In this document: positions 1 through 7,400 of the stretch, piece by piece
Layout: every line of letters begins with the position of its first letter
How positions within the stretch are numbered: position 1 is the stretch's first letter
DNA from: a virus
Direction: 5' to 3' (one strand)
Length of the DNA stretch: 21,683 nt
Virus record (IMG/VR): IMGVR_UViG_3300037963_002654
Coordinates: 1 to 21,683 of that record
Translations under genes and position numbers: made by a program
Notes under the pieces: generated by a model
Database searches by the model: none
What the model saw: only the letters and a program-made list of their open reading frames with translations
What the model was told of the DNA's origin: nothing

Positions 1-828
1 CCACCATTCTTTAGTCCACTTATAATAAGCGACACCTAGTGTTACAGATAGTTCTTTTTGTAGCCCCAGCTTTTCTAGTTCACTATCATTGAAGTCATCT
101 ATGGCGTTACCAAAATGGTACTCCATAAACTCTCCTGTTGTGTGAGCCACTTGTACTGAGTCTCCACCAGACACATCAAACCAATCATAATTCACGTAGT
201 TCCCCTGCATCCATTGTTCGCTTACATAACCAAAATCTTCTGCTATAGCTGTAAATGGTGTTACCGCGGGGTCCCAAAACTCATATATTGGTAAAAAGCC
301 GTATGCTGGGTGTATTCTAAATGCTCCTCCTAGTGTAAAATCCCAATTACCCACGTTTTTGCGCCATTTAAGCTCAGATAATACATATTTAAGGTCTACC
401 CTTTGGTTGTCTACAAATTGTGCTTTAAAAACGTACGAATCACTCAAATAACGTAAGAAGAAATCCTGATTTATGTACTCTTCGCCTCTATCTCGTATTA
501 ATGATATATTTGCCAAGTACTCAAAGCCCTTAGCATTCCCTATAGGCGCCTTATTAGACATAGTAGACTCTGTTCCGTCATAAAAGGACTTTATTTTGCC
601 CTCATAGTCAAAACGAGCCACTTTGCGCCAACCCAATGTTATATTATAATCATATGGATTAATTTCTGTTATATCTATAAGTTGTTTGTTTTCTATTTTA
701 AACATGCCGTCTTCTAAGGTAGAAGAACCTATTGTTGAAGACGCATAAAAAGTAGAATACTTAAAGAAGTTTTGAGAGCTACAAACCGTAGCCAATAATA
801 CAAAAAATAATAATATCTTTTTCATCAT
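1..828 (-). CDS. Signal-peptide-bearing beta-rich protein, 3' end missing
   Basis: Translating the minus strand from the ATG at 828 gives 276 codons with no stop before the left edge, so the C-terminus lies outside the window. The protein begins Met-Met-Lys-Lys, followed by a hydrophobic stretch (ILLFFVLLATVC) and a Ser-Ser-Gln-Asn region, a typical Sec signal peptide. Cleavage near SSQ is plausible. There is no good lipobox, because Val precedes the Cys. The mature part is rich in Tyr, Trp, Phe and Asp with alternating polar and apolar residues, as in outer-membrane barrels or secreted beta proteins. A second in-frame ATG at 825 could be the true start. A TATATTTG box lies at 830-837, almost touching the start. 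I do not recognise a named family. It could modify the host envelope, exclude other phages, or be a virion protein carrying a signal-like N-terminus. Confidence 0.8.
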   Translation of the reverse strand, partial: MMKKILLFFVLLATVCSSQNFFKYSTFYASSTIGSSTLEDGMFKIENKQLIDITEINPYDYNITLGWRKVARFDYEGKIKSFYDGTESTMSNKAPIGNAKGFEYLANISLIRDRGEEYINQDFFLRYLSDSYVFKAQFVDNQRVDLKYVLSELKWRKNVGNWDFTLGGAFRIHPAYGFLPIYEFWDPAVTPFTAIAEDFGYVSEQWMQGNYVNYDWFDVSGGDSVQVAHTTGEFMEYHFGNAIDDFNDSELEKLGLQKELSVTLGVAYYKWTKEWW

Positions 829-829
829 A

Positions 830-837
830 CAAATATA
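830..837 (-). promoter_or_regulatory. Promoter-like TATATTTG box before the signal-peptide gene
   Basis: The minus strand reads TATATTTG, which fits the TAnnTTTG -7 consensus known for Bacteroidota housekeeping promoters. It sits in the 20-base gap between the 335-aa gene and the signal-peptide gene. No clear TTTG -33 box is visible at the usual distance. If it works as a promoter, transcription would start at or next to the ATG at 828 or 825, giving a nearly leaderless message. The surrounding 17 bases match the element at 4435-4442 with one mismatch. Confidence 0.35.
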
Positions 838-848
838 CAAATTAAAAT

Positions 849-1856
849 TTAGTTAATATTCCTGATATAACCATACTTTCTGCGAAGATAATGCAGTACA
901 TGTTTCCATGTGTCTCTATCGAATTCTGAGTCCATGCCTTCAAACCCCCCAGATAAACTTTTTCTAAATACCATTATTTCATAAATTCTCCCTTTAAACA
1001 AATCAAAGCTACTAGGAGATGTTCCTGCAGACGCAGGCCCCTTTTTACAACCTATACCATAAAATATATTAGAACTTACATTGTCAAATTCCATTGTGCT
1101 TGTTTGTGTAGCGCTAGTATCAACTGTTGAATAAACACCGCCACCATACCATAATCCATCAGAGCCCATTATACCATGATTAGTATTGGCGGCAAATGAA
1201 GGTAAACAATTTATATAATGGTAATGAAATTCTCCATCGTCTGCATCAGGATGAGTTATTTTTTCTATTGGAATACCTGCGAATACATCAATACCCTGAA
1301 ACTCTAAAACGTGTGAAGAATTATAAGACCAATTTAAAGTTTGAGTTCCAGATTTAGGATACAAAGTAAACAAAGTCATTGTTGAAGAAGTTGAAATGTC
1401 TTTTTTTACTACAGCCACAATAGCTAAATCATTCATAGGTATAGAGGTTGATGACACTATTCCTGTTGCCGTTCCTGTTGTTGCTCCACCAAAAAGAGCA
1501 TTTCCTGTTCCATCAAAAGTTACATATCCTCTTTCCGTGTCTGTTGGAGCCGTCCAATACGGTGCCCATGTAAATGATGGCGCCAAAATATGACTTCCTA
1601 AAGCAGCAGTTTGGGTGGCAGTTCCACCAAGTGGACGCCAACACGCATTATACATAAGACCTATTCTTTCGCCATCTTCTACTAAATCAACAAATCCGCT
1701 TTCAATAGAAAATGCGTTTGAATTATCACTAAAATCATACCAAGCTACTAATAAAGGATTATTAACAATGTCATCATTAAACCTTTCGCCTGCTATTTCA
1801 AATGGACTAAGAACGCGAGGACATTTACTTCGTTTAGCCCCTGCTAAACCCATCAT
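849..1856 (-). CDS. LamG/concanavalin-like virion protein, probable fibre or decoration protein
   Basis: This 335-aa protein shows the layout of a LamG-like jelly-roll domain. An opening strand LVAWYDFSD lies at residues 36-44, followed by a YVTFDGTGNALFG segment. A closing GRIYEIMVF strand lies at 289-297, followed by a short Trp-containing helix that ends in YLRRKYG near 323-329. Many phage fibre and surface proteins end this way, and the fold commonly binds glycans or proteins. Receptor binding or capsid/tail decoration is therefore a reasonable inference, not shown. No signal peptide is seen. The start overlaps the stop of the 245-aa gene (ATGA, four bases), which suggests translational coupling. 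A second ATG directly follows at 1853. It is the last gene of the small-protein cluster. Confidence 0.7.
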   Translation of the reverse strand: MMGLAGAKRSKCPRVLSPFEIAGERFNDDIVNNPLLVAWYDFSDNSNAFSIESGFVDLVEDGERIGLMYNACWRPLGGTATQTAALGSHILAPSFTWAPYWTAPTDTERGYVTFDGTGNALFGGATTGTATGIVSSTSIPMNDLAIVAVVKKDISTSSTMTLFTLYPKSGTQTLNWSYNSSHVLEFQGIDVFAGIPIEKITHPDADDGEFHYHYINCLPSFAANTNHGIMGSDGLWYGGGVYSTVDTSATQTSTMEFDNVSSNIFYGIGCKKGPASAGTSPSSFDLFKGRIYEIMVFRKSLSGGFEGMDSEFDRDTWKHVLHYLRRKYGYIRNIN

Positions 1857-2590
1857 ATTATTTTAGGTATTAAATATAGAATTGCATTTACCCTTGCTCC
1901 AACTCTTACAAAGTTCCATCTGCCATATAAAACAGAGCCTTCTATAATATTATCTCCTGAAGCAAAAATAGGATTATCACAATTTAAAACATCTCCGTCT
2001 GCAGCAAGCTCTATTTTATTTGTAGTTTGTGGCTCTAATGCTGGCAAAGTTAAAGCTCTTAAATTACCAACACTAATATCTGTTTGTGAATTAAGGCTAA
2101 TAGGCGAACCACCAACAGAGGTAGCTAATTGAATTGTTTTGTCCCCATCATTTTTATTAATAATGTAATATTTTACTGCAGTTGTAGGTGCAGTACTTGC
2201 TGTTATTGTTACAGCACTAAGTCCCAAACTAGAATCTGCCTGCCCTCTACTCCAATAATTAACGCTATTACCATCTCTTATCATATTCCAGTCAACAGAG
2301 TTTCTAATCTTAATAGTGTTGTTTGTAGCGTCAATATCTATTCCACGAAATTGAAGAGTAATAGAACCGCCATAACTTGTTCCATAAAACATAGGGTTTA
2401 TATCTGCAGCGTTTAAATAAACAAATGAATTATCTGCAGAAGTAAGTTCTCTATTGCTTGTTACTTGAATGGCTCCTATTAAATATTTAGCAGAACCCAA
2501 TAAGGAAAATTGCTGCCCAGCTGCGCCTCCACTTACGAAAACCGAACCATACTGACCCAGTGAAAACTTATACAGGTCACTTACGTTCAT
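1853..2590 (-). CDS. Beta-rich probable virion surface protein with C-terminal GRW motif
   Basis: The 245-aa product is rich in Ser, Thr, Asn, Val and Ile, has no signal peptide or membrane helix, and looks beta-structured. Near its C-terminus it has the pattern GSVLYGRW, then V-x-V, then NAILYLIP. A closely similar pattern ends the 203-aa protein encoded just upstream, so the two share a terminal module. Phage head or tail decoration proteins often have such small beta domains, but I cannot assign a family. Three bases separate it from the 203-aa gene, and its stop overlaps the next start. A structural role is inferred from composition and neighbours. Confidence 0.65.
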   Translation of the reverse strand: MNVSDLYKFSLGQYGSVFVSGGAAGQQFSLLGSAKYLIGAIQVTSNRELTSADNSFVYLNAADINPMFYGTSYGGSITLQFRGIDIDATNNTIKIRNSVDWNMIRDGNSVNYWSRGQADSSLGLSAVTITASTAPTTAVKYYIINKNDGDKTIQLATSVGGSPISLNSQTDISVGNLRALTLPALEPQTTNKIELAADGDVLNCDNPIFASGDNIIEGSVLYGRWNFVRVGARVNAILYLIPKII

Positions 2591-2593
2591 AGT

Positions 2594-3205
2594 TTAAAAT
2601 GTTTGAGAAGTAGCTGTTTTTAAATATAAAATAGCAGTTCCAACTGAAACAGATACCTTTTTCCATCTTCCTTCAAACATAGTTCCTGAAGGCAAATCTA
2701 ATCCAGTATCTAAAACACCTTCTATTTCTGCACCAGCCCCAAATTTTGTTATATGGTCATCATGGTCAACCCAAGCTGCACCATTAGGAGCAAGTGTTCC
2801 AAAATAATCTGTTGTAGAAGGAATTAATATATCAATATTTGTTGTGCTTAAGTTTCCACCCGTACCAGTTCCTAAAGGCATAATACCTACTATTTCATAT
2901 TTAGGAGCCAGTTCTAAAGTGTCATTGTCTACTAAAGTGTGTTTAATTCCTTTTTTAAAATCAACGCCATTAACAGTGGGGCGGTCAACTATTCCAACAG
3001 CTCTTCCTGTTAATCCACTAACTACTTTATCTCCTCTAGAAAACCCTTCTCCTGACACTCCATCTACATTAACCGTTATGCTACCAGCAGAATGTTCTCC
3101 GTTAACATCAATCCCAATAACAGCAGTTACACCTCTAAGGTCTAAAAAGTCACCACCCTGTAAAACTAATGACGCATCATATAAACTTGTCTTATGTATA
3201 GGCAT
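2594..3205 (-). CDS. Beta-rich probable virion protein, shares C-terminal module with its neighbour
   Basis: This 203-aa protein is Gly, Val, Thr and Asp rich, without a signal peptide or transmembrane segment. Its C-terminal part reads GTMFEGRW, then V-x-V, then GTAILYLK, matching the end of the 245-aa protein encoded directly downstream. Its N-terminal 100 residues contain repeated short strands (IGIDVNGE, ITVNVDGV, AVGIVDRP) that suggest a beta sandwich. The sequence before ATG 3205 is A/T-rich with no Shine-Dalgarno motif, as is usual in Bacteroidota. It may be a capsid or tail decoration protein. The function is unproven and no family is recognised. Confidence 0.65.
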   Translation of the reverse strand: MPIHKTSLYDASLVLQGGDFLDLRGVTAVIGIDVNGEHSAGSITVNVDGVSGEGFSRGDKVVSGLTGRAVGIVDRPTVNGVDFKKGIKHTLVDNDTLELAPKYEIVGIMPLGTGTGGNLSTTNIDILIPSTTDYFGTLAPNGAAWVDHDDHITKFGAGAEIEGVLDTGLDLPSGTMFEGRWKKVSVSVGTAILYLKTATSQTF

Positions 3206-3216
3206 ATCTTATATTT

Positions 3217-3462
3217 TTATGGTCTTCTACCTGGTATTCTTGGTGGTGTTTTTTCTTTATCTTTACCAGGTGCAGGTTTAACTTTACCTGGTAGTTTTTT
3301 GCCAGCTTTTGCCACAGGTTTAACAGCTTTAGAAGGAGCTTTTCTTACTTTTTTTACATATTTTTTAGGTCCCTTTTTAGGTGATTTAGTTTTACCAGGA
3401 GTAGAAGATGATTCTCCACTTCCTGTTTGGGCAGGGCCTATTTGGTCTAATATACTTGCCAT
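3217..3462 (-). CDS. Small very basic Lys/Pro-rich protein, histone-tail-like
   Basis: The 81-aa product has about 19 Lys and 4 Arg against 4 acidic residues, plus 13 Pro. After a short N-terminus (MASILDQIGPAQ) it is low-complexity, with SPKK at residues 27-30, GPKK at 31-34, then KKVRKAPSKAVKP-type units and an Arg-rich end. SPKK-type motifs are known from histone H1 tails, where they contact the minor groove of AT-rich DNA. A DNA-binding or DNA-compacting role inside the virion is therefore possible here, but this is inference. It lies in the same direction and spacing as its neighbours (18 bases from the 141-aa gene, 11 from the 203-aa gene), which supports a real gene despite its composition. 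The overlapping plus-strand frame is hydrophobic only as a by-product of the Lys and Pro codons. Confidence 0.65.
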   Translation of the reverse strand: MASILDQIGPAQTGSGESSSTPGKTKSPKKGPKKYVKKVRKAPSKAVKPVAKAGKKLPGKVKPAPGKDKEKTPPRIPGRRP

Positions 3463-3480
3463 TTTACTATTTTTTAATTA

Positions 3481-3906
3481 TTAATGTGTTGTATCTTCAT
3501 AAATGTGAAGAAATTCATATTCTTGTGTTGCACTACTCCCAGTAGTTGTTTTAAAATCATTATCTGCCTGATAAGGAATTAATGCTGCTGCACCTGGAGG
3601 AATATTTCCTACTACAGTTGAGCCTAATGTTACTATTAGCTCTTCACCAGCAGTTGTTGACAGGTTTTTTAAATAAACAAAACCATTTAATGTATCTGTA
3701 ACATTAGCGTGTGTTATAATTGTTGTAGCGGCTGTTTGTCCATTAGATATTCTTTGCACACCGCTTGATATGTTTAGATTTTCAGTTAGTGAGCCTCTTT
3801 TTCTCATTGTAAAACTGCAATATACATTTATATTTGCACTAGATATTGTAGAACTAGTTACACTTACGTTTGCATTTACAACTGGAGACGATTCATTAAA
3901 AGCCAT
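3481..3906 (-). CDS. Small probable virion protein, paralogue of the 161-aa neighbour
   Basis: The 141-aa protein has a Ser/Thr/Val/Asn-rich N-terminus (residues 1-50), a central strand FVYLKNLSTT at 76-85, and an aromatic C-terminal YEFLHIYE at 130-137. The 161-aa protein encoded immediately upstream has the same order of elements (AYLYVKNPNT and LEYMVIYE), so the two probably arose by tandem duplication. No catalytic motif, signal peptide or membrane segment is visible. The position just after the giant gene, together with the beta-rich composition, suggests a structural or decoration role. The start at 3906 follows an A/T-only leader. Confidence 0.65.
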   Translation of the reverse strand: MAFNESSPVVNANVSVTSSTISSANINVYCSFTMRKRGSLTENLNISSGVQRISNGQTAATTIITHANVTDTLNGFVYLKNLSTTAGEELIVTLGSTVVGNIPPGAAALIPYQADNDFKTTTGSSATQEYEFLHIYEDTTH

Positions 3907-3924
3907 TTCTTATTATTTTAATTA

Positions 3925-4410
3925 TTATAATTCTTGTCCTGGTATATATCCTGCATCTGCACCTTCATATATAACCATATATTCTAAAGGGTGCGTGTCA
4001 TCAGTTCCCAAAACAGTTATGTCACAACCATCATGTGCCGTTACAGGTAGAAATAAAAAATCACCTTCAAACAACTCACATATCATATTTTGGTCTTTGT
4101 CTGTTTCAAATACTTGAAACTTTCTAGTTCCTTTTGTAGTTGTGTTTGGGTTTTTAACATAAAGATAAGCTCTACCTCTAGTACCAGCTGCACTAGCAGC
4201 ACTATATGATGACGTATCAAATATTAAAAGACCAGCACCACTATTATTTGTACCAACAACTCTTTTTAATCCTGTACTTCTTTTACAGCCAGCTGCATGA
4301 GTGATATCATGCAAAGACATACTACTAGAAATAGCAACGTCAGAAGACGTATAGCCTGATTGACTTATAGTTAAACTAGCCGAAGCTGATGGTGTTGATG
4401 AATATGCCAT
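3925..4410 (-). CDS. Small probable virion protein, first gene of the small-protein cluster
   Basis: This 161-aa protein begins with about 30 residues rich in Ser, Ala and Thr. It has a GLKRVVGTNNSGAG segment at 47-60, AYLYVKNPNT at 81-90, and LEYMVIYE at 142-149. The last two elements align with the 141-aa protein that follows, marking a paralogous pair. The 47-base gap before it is the largest in the window and contains a promoter-like TATATTTG box, so it may start a transcription unit running to the 335-aa gene. No enzyme motif is seen. A virion surface or neck role is inferred from context only. Confidence 0.65.
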   Translation of the reverse strand: MAYSSTPSASASLTISQSGYTSSDVAISSSMSLHDITHAAGCKRSTGLKRVVGTNNSGAGLLIFDTSSYSAASAAGTRGRAYLYVKNPNTTTKGTRKFQVFETDKDQNMICELFEGDFLFLPVTAHDGCDITVLGTDDTHPLEYMVIYEGADAGYIPGQEL

Positions 4411-4434
4411 TTTATTTTCTTTTTATAGATTATA

Positions 4435-4442
4435 CAAATATA
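4435..4442 (-). promoter_or_regulatory. Promoter-like TATATTTG box before the small-protein cluster
   Basis: The minus strand reads TATATTTG inside the 47-base gap between the giant gene and the 161-aa gene, 24 bases before the ATG at 4410. It fits the Bacteroidota -7 consensus TAnnTTTG and would leave a short leader of about 20 bases. A clear -33 TTTG box is not visible. The wider 17-base element recurs before the gene at 828 with one mismatch. It could be read by the host polymerase or by a phage polymerase. Confidence 0.4.
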
Positions 4443-4457
4443 CTAATTTAATTTTAA

Positions 4458-7400
4458 TTACTTTGCCATGGTTGTTGACGTCTCCTTTCTTTTAACCAAA
4501 TCTTTAATAAACTGAGGCATTAGCTTAATAAAGTTACCCTTGTATTTAGGTTGTCCTTTTTCAAAATATGTTGTATCTCTTTGATACTTAGAGTTTGAAA
4601 AAAAGTTTTGCACAGTGTCAGTAACGTTTTTACCTGTAGCTAACATAGGTGGAGCAGCCATATAATGTAATCTTTTTGGGTTACCTAACAAGAATAAATC
4701 TCCTAATAATTGTTTTGCTTTCATCAACATAAACCCATCGTTATCATCATCGCCATCAAAACCTCCGCTTAACACCATAAATGCTAGTATAATTAAAGTA
4801 GCCTTACCGCCTCTTACAGCTCTTTTAAGGGCTTCTTGCTGATATTCTGGTAAGTTTTCAAATCTTTTACCCTCATAGTTAAGAGCTCTCATAATTTCTC
4901 TTAAATCAAAATCACCATCTTGCCACATTTCATTTAAAAAAGTTCCAGTCATTCTTAAAGAACCAATTTGCTTTTTACCAAATCTATCCACTCTTTCTCC
5001 GCCTAATCTATCCATAACAAATGTGGGAAACCATCTTTTAAACTGCAACAGACCATTTATAATAAAATAGTTTTGCATTAACCTTTGGTCTGTAGCTGTA
5101 TAACCTCTACCTTGCACACTGTATACATTATCTTTCATTTGTTGTGCGTCTTTTTCTATAGAAGCAAAATCAGCCTCTCGTCCTTCTATTACTTTTATCT
5201 CTCCATTTTCCATAGTAAAAGACTCCCATTGCTTTTGTGTTAATTGTGAAATAAAAGCTGTTCTTTGTATGTAATCCTCAGAACCAGTCATAAAGAAGAA
5301 TAAAAAGTTTCCTATTGGACCAGTAAATAATCCCTCTGTAGTTTGAGCTGAAGAGTCTGCCAACAAACCATAGTAATTAGTTATACCCCACACTTTATTA
5401 TTTCTAGTTCCTTTAGACCTTTTCATTTCTCCCCAAAATCTTCCTTCACCTATTTTCATGGTTGTAAAACCAGCCCTTCTATATTCATTTATCTTACCTA
5501 TTGCTATATTAGACACAGCAACAGCAGGTTTAAGCGCTAAGCCAACAAACATTGTCCATTTCATTAGCATTTCTGCAGCCATATCAGCATAACTTTTTCC
5601 CTCTCCTTCTTTTGCTACTAAAGAACGTTTGCCCTTTTGGAACAACCAAGTGTCTTTATATAATTCCTTAACCCATCTTTTAGCTAATGGATTGTTTTTA
5701 AAAGAACTATAAGCTATAACACCATCTATAAGAGGTAATAACTCCATAGCGCCTTTAAATGAATATCCTTTTGCATTACCATACTTACTATCTAAACCAT
5801 GTGCAAATAAATTCTTTTCAATGTATTTGTTTAAGTTAGTATGTATATCATATGAAGCTAAGAACTCTGAGTTACTAGAACGACCAGCTAAATATCTATT
5901 TATATTTTCTCCTGTGCTTAAGTTTTCTACATTTTCTACTTTAAAAGCAGTCTTACCTTTAGCGTCTATTCCTGTTTTTAAATGACCTTGTGCTTTTCTT
6001 TGTAAAGCTTTTATTTCATTTTTCATTCTATAGTCAGACATAGACAACCCTTTGCCCTTTTGGGCTATCATATAATCATTAATGAATTGACCTAATGGTT
6101 TGGTTTCGTTTTGACCTGACAACGGATTAGTTCCATTTACATTTATACCTCTTAGTGTAGAGTCGTAATTAAAACCTATAAATGTAGCCGTCATATTTCT
6201 AGCCAACATAGTTTCAAGGTATCCACCTGCACGATTAGGTATATACATTCTGTCTCTCTTTTCTTTTAGAACTCTTTGTCCATCAGTTCCTGTTTTATTG
6301 TACATATGGTCAGCAAACATTCCTGTTGTGTCCACATACATTCTGTAATAGTCTTGTTCCGCTTGAGAAAGTTCAGCGTTATCCATTTTAGATTGGCTAA
6401 CTGTTCCGTCTTCATTTAAAAAGTCTTTCATTTTTAAAACCCTATAGTAAACCCCATCCTTATCTGTCTCAACCTCACTCATAAGATTACCAAATATATG
6501 TTTGTTCATTATTTTAAAATGTCTTACATATGGTATAGCTTGATAAGCAAATTTAGTAATCCACCAAGGTATTATTTTGCCACCAAACTTTTCTTTTAAT
6601 AAGCCATCAAAAGCCTGTTCAGTTTTGTTTTGTATTTTAGCAAGGTCTCTTCTGTATAATGTTTCTGCCTCTTCTATTTTTCTTAACATACCAGCTATCT
6701 CTTGTCTTTCTTGTGTTGACACATCAGGAGATAACCATAGGTTAGCATAGGTGATGTCTTTAAAGCCCTTATAACCACTTTTTATTTTCTTTCTGTCTTG
6801 TTTTATCTTTTCTATTTCTTCCACAGTTAAACCTGGATTAGACTTAACAATCTCATCTATAGATAACACAGATACTTTTACAGCTAAAACTTTAACTAAG
6901 TTGTTGTATAGTTTTCTTCTAGCCACTTCATCTAGGGGGTAGATTTTGTTTTTTATTATTTTATATATATCAGAAACTTTATACTTTCCCTTTTCTATTT
7001 CTACACCGCCCATTTTGTCTGGCTTTAAGTACATGTTTTCTAATCTTCTTACATCGTACCAATCATCTTCATACTTCTTGTATTCTTCTTTTACCTTAAC
7101 TCTATCCTTATCAGATAGTTTATTGTGGTCAGCGCCATTGTATTTAGTTCTTACATAATCACCAAAAGCAAGCTTCTGCATATTAGAATTAAACTGGTCT
7201 TCTTCTTCTACTAATTGATACATCTCTGTAGAACCAAACCTACCATCAGTGTCAACTATCTCTCTTCCATCTTTAGTTTTACCTAATACTTTATTCATTT
7301 CTGTTTCCTGCATAGAAGTATCTTCTAGCATAAACATTTTACCCTTAGTTCTACTGTCTCTTACAGGAGCTTCATTGCTAGGTATAGTTTTATCTCTTAA

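Noticed and set aside
776-828. Lipoprotein signal in the exported protein
   Set aside because: The Cys is preceded by Ala-Thr-Val, which does not fit the usual lipobox with Gly, Ala or Ser at -1; a type I signal is more likely.
2844-3281. Plus-strand open frame of 145 codons with a hydrophobic end
   Set aside because: It spans the opposite strand of two minus-strand genes and their gap. Its hydrophobic tail comes from the complement of Lys/Pro codons in the basic protein.
4411-4457. Rho-independent terminator after the giant gene
   Set aside because: The gap is A/T-rich but has no stable hairpin followed by a T run on the minus strand.
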